A stretch of 32,533 nt of DNA from Pseudomonas californiensis (GCF_021147775.1 NZ_JAGTPK010000045.1:1-32533); one strand, 5' to 3'. Positions 1-8,302 are shown, counted from the first letter of the stretch. Notes: generated by a model not told the origin, from the sequence alone. A program made the numbers and translations.

Positions 1-51
1 ACAACGAGCAGCATCCGCACAGCGCTTTGAAATACCGTTCGCCGAGGGAGT

Positions 52-273
52 TCAGGCGCTTGGCAGTCGGATTAATTTAACGGGGAGTTGGTGTCCGGTC
101 TTGTAGGGGCGAGTCCAGCTGAGGTGGGTCTGCTCAATGACGTAGTTAGGGGCTACGGCCAAGTCCTCTCCCCTGCTGAGGCATACCCTAAGCAACGATT
201 CACGATCATCAGTGACGCGGGCCACAAACGATTCAATGACAGCATCTACCTGAGCGCTAGTCAGCCGACTCAT
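52..273 (-). CDS. small element gene coupled to the recombinase, function unknown
   Basis: A 73-residue product whose ATG overlaps the TGA of the recombinase gene (ATGA, 270-273), so the two are almost certainly translated together. I do not recognise the family. The first 50 or so residues look like ordinary coding sequence: an amphipathic, acidic/basic mix (AQVDAVIESFVARVTDDRES). No hydrophobic segment and no zinc motif are seen. After the stop at 52-54, another frame carries on with plausible protein (TAKRLNSLGERYFKAL) to the window edge. One extra base in the A-run near 80 would join the two, so this may be a frameshifted longer gene. Small coupled partners of tyrosine recombinases often act as accessory or directionality factors. 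That role is only an inference here. Confidence 0.5.
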   Translation of the reverse strand: MSRLTSAQVDAVIESFVARVTDDRESLLRVCLSRGEDLAVAPNYVIEQTHLSWTRPYKTGHQLPVKLIRLPSA

Positions 274-1580
274 TTCATATCTCCCGCATCAATTTTCAGG
301 CGCGTCTGTTGGGAAAGCTCGGCCATCTCGCCTGCTTTCGTCTTGGTTTCAGTTCCGGGGCGTACGAGCTTCTGATAAAGGTCGTACGGGATCTGGGTAT
401 AGACTTCCGACGTCTTAAGCAGCGAGTGACCCAGCGTCTTTTGCACGACCACTAACCGATCAAGGTAATCGCTACCAATATCTGGCGTCCTCAAAAGGGC
501 ATAGGCGTTTCCGTGCCTCAACTTGTGGGGAGAGATCATCCTGTCGATTTTCAGCAGGTTAAGCGCTCGCTTAGACGTGCGCTCCAAGAGCTTGGAGATC
601 GAACGAGAGGTGTATTCGCCGCCTTTTGCGTTAAGGAAGGCAGGGGTGTTCTCAACGCCCTTGAACTGCCGCTTACACATCTTGTAAAGCGGCGAGGCAT
701 GGTATTTCTTGATGCGTAGCAATGTGGCGCGGCTGACCAACGTCTGACGCGGTTTAAAGGAGTCCGCAGGGCCTTTGCTTCCATCAATGTGCAGCGGGCA
801 GTAGTCCGCATTCACCGGTTCTGTGACACCAGGCGAGATGAACAATGTGTCCTGGAATCGAAGGGCATCATCGATGGCATTGAGGGTAACTCGCGGGACT
901 TCTGAGCGGCGCAGGCCTGCGTCGTAAATGAACTGGAGCAAGCAACGCTCACGCTCACTCTGAGTGGCCAGGATGAGCTCTCTGAGATCATTCAGGGAAC
1001 AGGCCACTACCAAGTTCTTGTTGGGACGGGGGGATAGGTACCCTGCAGTGTAGGGGTTAGGTGCGGTACGAGGCGCGGGGGCGTCATCCACTCCCCGGCA
1101 CAGCGAATCATTAAAAAACGCCATCAAAGACGAATCTCGGTTGCGCACCGTCTTCTTGGAAAGCTCGTCTTCCTCGCGCAGGTGAGCGAAGTACTCCTCA
1201 ATAACATGGGTACGGATTTCCAAAAACGCTGAGTCACGCTCGCAATCTTGAAACTCACGGCGGTTCATCAGGTACTCGCAGGTGTACCCAAGGTTGCGAC
1301 CATAGGTGATGGCCGTCTGCTGGGAAATCTGGGCGGTCTGGAGCGCATGGGATAGGTAACCCGACATCAAAGGCATCAGGCGCTCATCGTCATCAAAGAC
1401 GGCTGCCCCCGTTACTTTCACGGCTTCATGGATTTGGGGTTCTTCGGATGAGTCGTCCCGTCTGGTTGGGGACTCACTGAAATCTAGGGGTTTGCCCCTA
1501 ACTGCGATGACTTTCAAGCTCTTCACTCTCCTCGAAGCGGCCCGTACTATACACAATGTGCAATAGGATATAGGGCACAA
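270..1580 (-). CDS. tyrosine recombinase (integrase) of an element inserted in thyA
   Basis: Site-specific tyrosine recombinase that would cut and rejoin DNA through a 3'-phosphotyrosine. Numbered from 1580, residues about 70-165 form a SAM-like DNA-binding N-terminal domain. The catalytic domain follows with Arg224 (GLRRSE), a likely Lys269, His352 and Arg355 (HKLRH), His385 (LGHS) and the nucleophile Tyr394 (EVYTQ). The full catalytic set is present, so the enzyme is probably active. The first 20 or so residues are Cys-rich and unlike a recombinase. A TTG at 1517, preceded by GAGGAG, is a plausible true start. The gene lies immediately downstream of the truncated thyA and is coupled to the small gene at 52-273. 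Its base composition looks less GC-rich than the chromosomal genes to the right, fitting transfer. XerC/XerD themselves are shorter (about 300 residues), so this is an element integrase. Confidence 0.9.
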   Translation of the reverse strand: MCPISYCTLCIVRAASRRVKSLKVIAVRGKPLDFSESPTRRDDSSEEPQIHEAVKVTGAAVFDDDERLMPLMSGYLSHALQTAQISQQTAITYGRNLGYTCEYLMNRREFQDCERDSAFLEIRTHVIEEYFAHLREEDELSKKTVRNRDSSLMAFFNDSLCRGVDDAPAPRTAPNPYTAGYLSPRPNKNLVVACSLNDLRELILATQSERERCLLQFIYDAGLRRSEVPRVTLNAIDDALRFQDTLFISPGVTEPVNADYCPLHIDGSKGPADSFKPRQTLVSRATLLRIKKYHASPLYKMCKRQFKGVENTPAFLNAKGGEYTSRSISKLLERTSKRALNLLKIDRMISPHKLRHGNAYALLRTPDIGSDYLDRLVVVQKTLGHSLLKTSEVYTQIPYDLYQKLVRPGTETKTKAGEMAELSQQTRLKIDAGDMK

Positions 1581-1606
1581 TAAACGAGCTTGGAAGGAGA
1601 AGGATA

Positions 1607-2311
1607 TTACGCAGCTATTGCGTACTGTGCAGTTTCTTGAGTGGGGTATAAAAGGCCCAGATCGTTGGAGCGAATGTACAGCGTCAACGAGATTTCACGG
1701 GTTTGCGGGTTCGGGTGCAGTTGATACAGCAGGTGACACGGTGGCAAAGCCATCTCGTCGAGCTGCGCGCAGTTCCAGCCGTGAAACAGAATACGGCGGC
1801 TGCCTGGATCGTTGATGATGGTGTCGACGCACTGGCGGATCTGATCGATGGCCTTGTACAGCACCACAAACGACTGGCCGTCCTCTTCGGATTCGGCAAT
1901 CTGGCGATATCCCTGGCTGATCGCTAGCTCAATCGCCGCCACATTGCTGGCGTCGATCCGCTTGTAAGCGGGCCATTTGCGCCATTGCACGCCGTAGATC
2001 TCGCCGAGGTCATCTTCGCGCTTGCGGAACGGGTTGTTCAGCCACTGGGCGTTTTCGTTGGCGTTCTGGTCCCAGACCTTGCAGCCCAGCTCGCGGAATT
2101 CGGCCGCATTGCTAACGCCACGCAGAAAGCCGACCATCTCGCCGATCGCCGACTTGAACGCCATGCGTCGCGTGGTGATGGCCGGAAAGCCTTCCTGCAA
2201 GTCATAACGCAGCATCGCACCCGGAAAGCTGATGGTATTCACGCCAGTACGGTTGGATTGCAAGGTCCCGTGCTTGATCACGTGAGCGACCAATTCCAGA
2301 TATTGCTTCAT
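1607..2311 (-). pseudogene. thyA: thymidylate synthase, 3' end lost to element insertion
   Basis: ThyA methylates dUMP to dTMP using methylene-tetrahydrofolate. The start (AGGTGA six bases upstream) and residues 1-220 match the Pseudomonas enzyme, including the active-site cysteine Cys192 (LPPCHLLYQ) and the SNDLGL motif at 215-220. From about base 1654 the sequence changes to 14 unrelated residues (LYPTQETAQYAIAA) and a stop. The family normally continues with GTPFN and a C-terminal part holding the HxY substrate-binding residues. About 100 residues are missing, so the product should be inactive. The recombinase gene begins within 30 bases of the stop. Element insertion in thyA is therefore the likely cause, with the 3' part of thyA probably at the far end of the element. 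The gene is downstream of lgt, its usual partner. Confidence 0.88.
1608..1624. repeat. short inverted repeat at the element end
   Basis: TACGCA and TGCGTA arms flank a 5-base spacer and lie about 30 bases inside the element from the thyA junction. Tyrosine recombinases bind inverted arms around a 6-8 base core, so this could be an arm or core-type binding site. The arms are short and could be chance. Confidence 0.35.
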
Positions 2312-2334
2312 AAATCACCTGCATTTGTTGAACG

Positions 2335-2356
2335 CGCCGGGTGCTGTCACCCGGCG
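2335..2356. repeat. 9-bp hairpin between lgt and thyA
   Basis: A perfect 9-base stem (CGCCGGGTG/CACCCGGCG) with a 4-base loop sits in the 53-base gap between lgt and thyA. No T-run follows it on the minus strand, so it is not a typical terminator. It may modulate read-through or mRNA stability between the two genes. Confidence 0.6.
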
Positions 2357-2364
2357 TTTCGGTA

Positions 2365-3177
2365 TTAAACCGCTGCCTTGGTGGCAGCCGGGGCACGCTT
2401 GTAGGCCAGCCAGATGAGGCCCAGACCCGCGATGATCATCGGCAGGCTCAGAATCTGCCCCATGGTCACCCAGCCCCACGCCAGATAGCCCAGTTGTGCA
2501 TCCGGGACGCGGACGAACTCGACGATAAAGCGGAAGATGCCATAGAACAGCGCGAACATGCCCGACACAGCCATGGTTGGACGGGGCTTGCGTGCGTAGA
2601 TATTGAGGATGATGAACAACGCGACGCCTTCGAGCGCAAACTGATACAGCTGCGACGGGTGACGCGCCAACTGCGCAGGGTCACTGAACGGCGGGAAGAC
2701 CATGGCCCACGGCACGTCGGTGGGCTTGCCCCACAGTTCGGCGTTGATGAAGTTGCCGATACGGCCTGCACCCAGACCGATCGGCACCAGCGGCGCAACA
2801 AAGTCCATCAGCTCGAAGAAGCTCTTGCCGTTGCGTCGGCCAAACCACCAGGCTGCGACCATCACGCCGACAAAGCCGCCGTGGAACGCCATGCCGCCCT
2901 TCCAGACCTCGAAGATCAGCAGCGGGTTGGCGATGTACGCCGACAGATCGTAGAACAACACATAACCCAGCCGCCCACCGACGATCACGCCCATGGCCAG
3001 CCAGAAAATCAGGTCGGAAAGCTTTTCCTTGGTCCAGGTCGGGTCGAACCGGTTCAGTCGACGGGACGCCAGTAGCCACGCGCCACCGATACCGACCAGG
3101 TACATCAACCCGTACCAGTGAATTTGCAGCGGGCCGATAGCAACGGCTACCGGGTCAATCTGCGGGTAAGGCAGCAT
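2365..3177 (-). CDS. lgt: prolipoprotein diacylglyceryl transferase
   Basis: Inner-membrane enzyme that moves diacylglycerol from phosphatidylglycerol to the lipobox cysteine of prolipoproteins, the first step of lipoprotein maturation. The length, 270 residues, is normal. Several membrane segments are visible. The Lgt signature GRIGNFINAELWG lies at residues 138-150, carrying the conserved Arg139 and Glu147, and HGG is at 99-101. The start at 3177 has GAGGAG about six bases upstream. It is followed on the same strand by thyA after 53 bases, the usual arrangement, so they are probably cotranscribed. Confidence 0.97.
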   Translation of the reverse strand: MLPYPQIDPVAVAIGPLQIHWYGLMYLVGIGGAWLLASRRLNRFDPTWTKEKLSDLIFWLAMGVIVGGRLGYVLFYDLSAYIANPLLIFEVWKGGMAFHGGFVGVMVAAWWFGRRNGKSFFELMDFVAPLVPIGLGAGRIGNFINAELWGKPTDVPWAMVFPPFSDPAQLARHPSQLYQFALEGVALFIILNIYARKPRPTMAVSGMFALFYGIFRFIVEFVRVPDAQLGYLAWGWVTMGQILSLPMIIAGLGLIWLAYKRAPAATKAAV

Positions 3178-3304
3178 TGCGACTCCTCAATGGGGAACGC
3201 CCTCGCAGGCGATTGAATCAGGCGGGCATGTTACCGGAGCCCGGCTTGATGCTCTAGCAGCGACCGATGGAAGCTGCGTACAGTGGCGAAAAAAGGAGCA
3301 CTGC

Positions 3305-4051
3305 ATGTGTCTGATCGTTTTTGCCTGGCGCCCCGGCCATAGGCTACCGCTTATTGTGGCGGCCAATCGTGACGAATTTTACGCGCGCCCTACCCAGGCG
3401 CTTGAACAGTGGGAGCACGCCCCCGGCGTCTTTGCAGGACGTGACCTGGAAGCAGGCGGCACCTGGATGGGCGTAGGTCCGCAAGGTCGCTTTGCTGCGG
3501 TGACCAATATTCGTGACCCTGGCCAACCGACCGGACGGCGCTCACGGGGCGAGCTGGTCGCGAAATTTCTAGCTGGCGAGCAATCGGTTGAGGACTATCT
3601 GACGGATATTGCCGGACGCGCACAGGAATACACCGGCTTCAACCTGCTGGCAGGCGACGCCGAGCGGCTGTTTTACCTGAGCTCGATCGACCCGATACCG
3701 CAACTGCTGGGGGACGGCGTCTACGGGCTGTCCAATGCCGGGTTGAATACTCCTTGGCCAAAGCTGCTTAAAACTCGATCCGCCTTGATCGCACAGTTGG
3801 AGAACCCACAACCCGCAGCGCTACTGACAATGCTGAACGACGCCGAGCGCCCACCCGAAGCCGAGCTGCCCGATACAGGCGTCGGGCTGGCAACCGAAGC
3901 GCTGCTGTCCAGCGCATTCATTGCCAGCCCCCATTACGGCACGCGCGCCAGCACCGTGCTGATTGTCCAGGCCGACGGCGCTCGGCAGATGATCGAACAC
4001 AGCTTCGGGCCCTGCGGCGCCAGGTTGAGGGAAGTGGAATTGAAGATATAG
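3305..4051 (+). CDS. NRDE family (TANGO2-like) protein
   Basis: A 248-residue protein with the family hallmarks: Cys at position 2 (exposed once Met is removed) and the AANRDEF motif at about residues 19-25, giving the NRDE name. An N-terminal cysteine suggests an Ntn-hydrolase-like fold, but the bacterial function is not settled. Eukaryotic TANGO2 has been linked to Golgi organisation and heme or lipid handling. It is soluble, with no signal peptide. AGGAG precedes the ATG. It is divergent from lgt and convergent with ptsP. Confidence 0.85.
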   Translation: MCLIVFAWRPGHRLPLIVAANRDEFYARPTQALEQWEHAPGVFAGRDLEAGGTWMGVGPQGRFAAVTNIRDPGQPTGRRSRGELVAKFLAGEQSVEDYLTDIAGRAQEYTGFNLLAGDAERLFYLSSIDPIPQLLGDGVYGLSNAGLNTPWPKLLKTRSALIAQLENPQPAALLTMLNDAERPPEAELPDTGVGLATEALLSSAFIASPHYGTRASTVLIVQADGARQMIEHSFGPCGARLREVELKI

Positions 4052-4063
4052 AGCGAAGCGTAC

Positions 4064-4095
4064 AAAAGGCGCGCAGACACGGGCTGTCTGCGCGC
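4064..4095 (-). terminator. terminator of the rppH-ptsP operon
   Basis: An 11-base perfect stem (GCGCGCAGACA/TGTCTGCGCGC) with a 5-base loop is followed on the minus strand by a short T-run (CTTTTGT). It lies in the gap between the convergent NRDE gene and ptsP. Confidence 0.75.
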
Positions 4096-4102
4096 TGGAG
4101 GA

Positions 4103-6382
4103 TCAGTGGCCCTTGACCGAGCCAGGATTGATCATTCGCGACAGCCCCAGGTTCTTCAGCGCCAGTTGCAGCGAGCTGCTGATGACTTGCGGATTGTCGT
4201 TGGTCATGAGCTGAGCCAACAGCTCCTTGGCCTTGCTCAGGTTGATCTGGCGCAGCATCCACTTCACTTTTGGCAAGTTGGTGGCGTTCATGGAAAGGCT
4301 GTCGAAGCCCATCGCCATCAACAATACCGCCGCTGCCGGGTCGCCTGCCATTTCACCGCAGATACTGACCGGTTTGCCCTCGGCGTGCGCATCGCGTACC
4401 ACACTCTGCAACGCCTGAAGCACCGCAGGGTGAAGGTAATCGTAGAGATCGGCAACGCGAGGGTTGTTACGGTCCACCGCCAGCAGGTACTGCGTCAGGT
4501 CGTTGGAGCCCACTGACAGAAAGTCCACCTGACGCGCCAGATCACGCGTCTGATAGACCGCCGCAGGCACTTCGATCATGACGCCGACCGGTGGCATTGG
4601 CACATCGGTGCCCTCGTCGCGCACTTCACCCCAGGCACGGTGAATGAGGTGCAAGGCCTCTTCCACTTCATGGGTGCTGGAGATCATCGGCAACAGAATA
4701 CGCAGGTTGTTCAGGCCTTCGCTGGCCTTGAGCATCGCGCGGGTCTGAACCAGGAAGATCTCCGGATGATCGAGGGTGACGCGAATACCGCGCCAGCCCA
4801 GAAACGGGTTGTCTTCCTTGATCGGGAAGTAGGACAGCGACTTGTCGCCGCCGATGTCCAGGCTGCGCATGGTCACCGGCAGCGGGTGGAACGCGGCCAG
4901 CTGCTCACGATAGATTGCCAGCTGTTCCTTTTCGCTCGGGAAGCGCTGGTTGATCATGAACGGTACTTCGGTGCGGTACAGGCCAACGCCCTCGGCGCCA
5001 CGCTGCTGGGCACGCGCCACATCAGCCAGCAAACCCGTGTTGACCCACAGCGGCATGCGGTGCCCGTCCAGGGTCACGCACGGCAGCTCACGCAATGCAT
5101 CGAGGCCCTGGGACAGCTGGCGCTCTTCCTCGACGACCTTGCCAAACTGCTTGCGCATGATGTCGCTGGGGTTGGTGAAAACCTCACCGTGGTAGCCATC
5201 GACGATCAGATCGATGCCATCCACCTTGGAGTACGGGAAGTCCACCAGGCCCATGACCGTGGGAATACCCATGGCTCGCGCCAGAATCGCTACGTGGGAG
5301 TTACCGGACCCCTGAACCGAGACCAGACCGACCAGCTTGCCTTCCGGCACTTCACCGAGCATGGCTGGTGTCAGCTCTTCACTGACCAGAATGCTGTTGT
5401 CGGGATACACCAGCGTCTGTTGTCGCGCTTCCTGAAGGTAGGCCAGCAGGCGACGACCGAGGTCTTTGACGTCGGACGCCCGTTCGCGCAGGTAGGCGTC
5501 GTCCATCAGTTCGAAGCGTTTTACGTGTTCATTGACCACCGAGCGCAAGGCGCCCTGCGCCCACTGGCCGGTCTTGATGACGTCGGTCACTTCGCTGCCC
5601 AGCGAAGCGTCATCGAGCATCATCAGATAAACGTCGAACAATGCACGTTCTTCAGGACGCAATTGCGTCGCCAGCTTGGCAGACAGGGTACGCATGTCAT
5701 TGCGCACGCCTTCCAGCGCGTTCTGGAAGAGGGCCAGTTCGGCGGCAATGTCAGTAACGGCCTTGTCCGGTACCACTTCGAGGTCGGCGGGCGGCAGCAT
5801 GACCACCGCGACACCGACCGCCGCACCCGGCGAGCCCGCCACGCCGACGAATTTCGCTTCCTGAATACCTTTGCCCTGGCGACCCAGACCGCGGATCGAG
5901 CCGGTGGCTTCGGCGTGGGCAATAACGCCCGCCAGTTGCGCACTCATCGTTACGAGGAAAGCTTCTTCCCCTTCGTCGAACTGACGACGCTCCTTTTGCT
6001 GGATGACCAACACACCGACCACACGACGGTGGTGAATGATTGGTGCACCAAGGAACGAGGCATAACGCTCTTCGCCGGTTTCGGCAAAGTAGCGATAACG
6101 AGGGTGATCAGCGGCGTTTTCGAGGTTGAGAGGTTCTTCGCGTGTACCGACCAGGCCGACCAGACCTTCATTCGGCGCCATGCTGACTTTGCCGATGGAA
6201 CGCTTGTTGAGGCCTTCCGAAGCCATCAACACGAAACGGTTGGCTTCAGCATCGAGAAGGTAGACCGAGCAGACCTGGCTCCCCATGGCCTCCTTTACAC
6301 GTAGCACAATAATGCCCAACGCCGCCTTGAGATCCTTGGCGGAGTTAACTTCCTGGACGATCTTGCGCAGCGTATTGAGCAT
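4103..6382 (-). CDS. ptsP: phosphoenolpyruvate-protein phosphotransferase, PtsP (EI-Ntr)
   Basis: First enzyme of the nitrogen-type phosphotransferase relay. It takes phosphate from PEP and passes it to NPr (PtsO) and then PtsN, a regulatory rather than sugar-uptake pathway. At 759 residues it has the PtsP plan: an N-terminal GAF domain (about 15-160), an EI N-domain, the phosphohistidine segment with His363 (GSGNSHVAILARAMGIP), and the C-terminal PEP-binding barrel (for example RTEVPFM, ICGEMAGDP). It starts 21 bases after the rppH stop, so the two form an operon as in other Pseudomonas. In this genus PtsP mutants are known for effects on nitrogen control, virulence and polymer storage. Confidence 0.96.
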   Translation of the reverse strand: MLNTLRKIVQEVNSAKDLKAALGIIVLRVKEAMGSQVCSVYLLDAEANRFVLMASEGLNKRSIGKVSMAPNEGLVGLVGTREEPLNLENAADHPRYRYFAETGEERYASFLGAPIIHHRRVVGVLVIQQKERRQFDEGEEAFLVTMSAQLAGVIAHAEATGSIRGLGRQGKGIQEAKFVGVAGSPGAAVGVAVVMLPPADLEVVPDKAVTDIAAELALFQNALEGVRNDMRTLSAKLATQLRPEERALFDVYLMMLDDASLGSEVTDVIKTGQWAQGALRSVVNEHVKRFELMDDAYLRERASDVKDLGRRLLAYLQEARQQTLVYPDNSILVSEELTPAMLGEVPEGKLVGLVSVQGSGNSHVAILARAMGIPTVMGLVDFPYSKVDGIDLIVDGYHGEVFTNPSDIMRKQFGKVVEEERQLSQGLDALRELPCVTLDGHRMPLWVNTGLLADVARAQQRGAEGVGLYRTEVPFMINQRFPSEKEQLAIYREQLAAFHPLPVTMRSLDIGGDKSLSYFPIKEDNPFLGWRGIRVTLDHPEIFLVQTRAMLKASEGLNNLRILLPMISSTHEVEEALHLIHRAWGEVRDEGTDVPMPPVGVMIEVPAAVYQTRDLARQVDFLSVGSNDLTQYLLAVDRNNPRVADLYDYLHPAVLQALQSVVRDAHAEGKPVSICGEMAGDPAAAVLLMAMGFDSLSMNATNLPKVKWMLRQINLSKAKELLAQLMTNDNPQVISSSLQLALKNLGLSRMINPGSVKGH

Positions 6383-6403
6383 GGCTCGGGGTCGAACTCC
6401 GTG

Positions 6404-6883
6404 TCAGTCGCGCGATAACAGGCGCGGGGCAAGCTCTTTGAGTGCGCGTCGATACACCTCGCGCTTGAATGTCACCACTTGGCCTAACGGATACCAATAA
6501 CTGACCCAGCGCCAGCCATCGAACTCCGGTTTACCGGTCAAATCCATCCGCACCCGCTGCTCGTTGGAGATCAGGCGCAGGAGAAACCATTTCTGCTTTT
6601 GGCCGATACACAGCGGTTGGCTATGAGTGCGGACCAGTCGTTGCGGCAGACGATAGCGCAACCAGCCCCTTGTGCAGGCAAGTATTTGCACATCCTGTCG
6701 CTCAAGCCCGACTTCTTCATTCAACTCACGATAAAGCGCGTCTTCCGGCGTCTCCTGCGGGTTGATACCGCCCTGAGGAAACTGCCAGGCATCCTGGTTG
6801 ATACGGCGAGCCCATAGGACCTGACCAGCATCGTTTGTCAGAATAATCCCGACATTAGGACGGAAACCATCGGGGTCGATCAC
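6404..6883 (-). CDS. rppH: RNA pyrophosphohydrolase (Nudix)
   Basis: Removes pyrophosphate from the 5' end of mRNAs, opening them to RNase E decay. The Nudix box is intact: GG at about residue 38 followed by the E..RELNEEVGL core. I chose the GTG at 6881-6883 as the start because homologues begin with (M)IDPDGFRPNVGI and are 159 residues long, exactly what this start gives. GAGG lies about eight bases upstream. A longer ATG-initiated reading (from 6925) adds 14 residues not seen in the family. It is upstream of ptsP in the same operon and divergent from the HAD gene. Confidence 0.95.
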   Translation of the reverse strand: MIDPDGFRPNVGIILTNDAGQVLWARRINQDAWQFPQGGINPQETPEDALYRELNEEVGLERQDVQILACTRGWLRYRLPQRLVRTHSQPLCIGQKQKWFLLRLISNEQRVRMDLTGKPEFDGWRWVSYWYPLGQVVTFKREVYRRALKELAPRLLSRD

Positions 6884-7025
6884 GGCAACAACCTCGCAAA
6901 CGCATGTCGCCGCATTGTTCCACAAAGGCGATCAAACCAGCAACGAGGCTTATCACCTTATGTGAAGACTTGTGAAAACCTCGTATTCTGGGGCTCTTTT
7001 TTCAGCTATTTCAGCGAGTAACCGT

Positions 7026-7682
7026 ATGCGCCTGGCTTTATTCGACCTCGATAACACCCTTCTGGGCGGCGACAGCGATCACGCCTGGGGCGATTACCTG
7101 TGCCGTCGCGGCATTCTCGATACTGCGACCTACAAGACGCGCAACGACGAGTTCTATCAGGATTATCTGGCCGGCACGTTAAACATGACCGACTACCTGA
7201 ACTTCACTCTGGAGATTCTCGGCAGTACCAAGATGAGCCAACTGGCGCAATGGCACGACGAATTCATGCGTGACTGCATCGAACCGATCATGTTGCCCAA
7301 GGCTCTGGAGCTGATTGCCAAACACCGTGAGGCAGGCGACAAGCTGGTGGTGATCACCGCGACCAACCGCTTCGTGACAGCGCCTATCGTGGCCCGCCTG
7401 GGGATTGAAACGCTGCTGGCAACCGAATGCGAGATGGTTGACGGGCGCTACACTGGCCGCACCACTGGCATCCCGTGCTTTCGTGAAGGCAAGGTGACGC
7501 GGCTCAACCTGTGGCTGGAAGAAAACGCGTACAGCCTTGAAGACAGCTACTTTTACAGCGACTCGATGAATGACCTGCCCCTGCTGGAGCAGGTCACCCA
7601 CCCTGTTGCGGTCGATCCCGACCCGACCTTGCGCGCAGAAGCCGAGAAGCGCGGCTGGCCGGTCATCACGCTGCGCAGTTGA
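7026..7682 (+). CDS. HAD-IB phosphatase, probable histidinol-phosphatase
   Basis: A 218-residue haloacid dehalogenase-fold phosphatase of the SerB-like IB class. Motif I is FDLDNTL, with the nucleophile Asp7 and acid Asp9. Motif II is VVITATNR and motif IV is YSDSMNDLPLL. From memory of the P. aeruginosa equivalent in the same context (the gene beside rppH-ptsP), this family supplies the histidinol-phosphatase step of histidine synthesis, but the substrate cannot be read from sequence alone. The start MRLALFDLD was chosen because motif I normally sits near the N-terminus. An upstream in-frame ATG (6972) adds an unconserved leader. It is divergent from rppH. Confidence 0.88.
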   Translation: MRLALFDLDNTLLGGDSDHAWGDYLCRRGILDTATYKTRNDEFYQDYLAGTLNMTDYLNFTLEILGSTKMSQLAQWHDEFMRDCIEPIMLPKALELIAKHREAGDKLVVITATNRFVTAPIVARLGIETLLATECEMVDGRYTGRTTGIPCFREGKVTRLNLWLEENAYSLEDSYFYSDSMNDLPLLEQVTHPVAVDPDPTLRAEAEKRGWPVITLRS

Positions 7683-7694
7683 TCGCACCTGCAA

Positions 7695-8123
7695 TCACGC
7701 CGGCTTGAAGCCCATCAAACCGGCAATCACCACAAAACACACCCCGCTGATGACCGCCAACGCCACGGTGAATCCTCGGCTACGGGCGGCAACACCCGAA
7801 CGCACACGGTTCAGACGCACCACCAGCCAGACCCAACTGAACAACCCAAGCGTATAAAGCAGGCTGCTGCCCAGCACCCATGTCTGACCAAGCGACAGCC
7901 CCACGAGATGCACCAGCCACCAGCCAGTAAACGGCAGAATCGCCAGACAGACGGCCATCGCGATCCAGAAAAACAGCAACGGCCGCTTCAGCAAACGGTT
8001 CTGAATGGTCGCATCGCCTTCAAGACGAACCTTCACGACCCCACTGACAAGCACCAGCCCGCTGAACAACAGCAGCGTCATGGCAACGATGTGCAGGGTT
8101 TTGAGGGCAGTGAGGGATTCCAT
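7695..8123 (-). CDS. DUF2269 family integral membrane protein
   Basis: A 142-residue protein with four predicted membrane helices (about 8-28, 48-70, 78-102 and 117-137). It begins ESLTALKTLHIVAMTLLLFSGL, typical of the DUF2269 family. The function is unknown. It is convergent with the HAD gene (12-base gap). It lies downstream of ilvA on the same strand but is separated by about 180 bases of repeat-rich sequence, so probably not cotranscribed. Confidence 0.8.
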   Translation of the reverse strand: MESLTALKTLHIVAMTLLLFSGLVLVSGVVKVRLEGDATIQNRLLKRPLLFFWIAMAVCLAILPFTGWWLVHLVGLSLGQTWVLGSSLLYTLGLFSWVWLVVRLNRVRSGVAARSRGFTVALAVISGVCFVVIAGLMGFKPA

Positions 8124-8162
8124 CGGGGGGTATTCCTGTCGAGTCGAGGCGTGTTGAGTCTA

Positions 8163-8255
8163 GCAGCAGGGTGAGGCTATCCGTCAGTCTTCGCGAGCAA
8201 ACGGAGGGCCGCCCGGCTCGTACCCACCCTGCTGCAACTTCAACTGCTCGCGAAG
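8163..8255. repeat. two interleaved 11-bp inverted repeats
   Basis: Arm A GCAGCAGGGTG (8163-8173) pairs with A' CACCCTGCTGC (8225-8235). Arm B CTTCGCGAGCA (8189-8199) pairs with B' TGCTCGCGAAG (8245-8255). All matches are perfect, and the order A-B-A'-B' would form a pseudoknot in RNA rather than nested hairpins. The B arm resembles the TTCGCGAGCAAG core common in Pseudomonas REP elements, so this may be a rearranged REP pair. It lies in the gap between ilvA and the DUF2269 gene. Confidence 0.7.
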
Positions 8256-8302
8256 AGGTCGGTATAGTCGACACATCGGTTCAAGATGCACCGCCCGTTC
8301 TC

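Noticed and set aside
4640..6304. A 554-codon open frame on the plus strand
   Set aside because: It is antisense to ptsP, which has all catalytic motifs. The antisense product is His/Gln-rich and matches no family, as expected from GC-rich codon bias.
7683..8302. Plus-strand frames between the HAD gene and ilvA
   Set aside because: They are antisense to the DUF2269 membrane protein or cross the repeat region. The Gln/His-rich products look non-coding.
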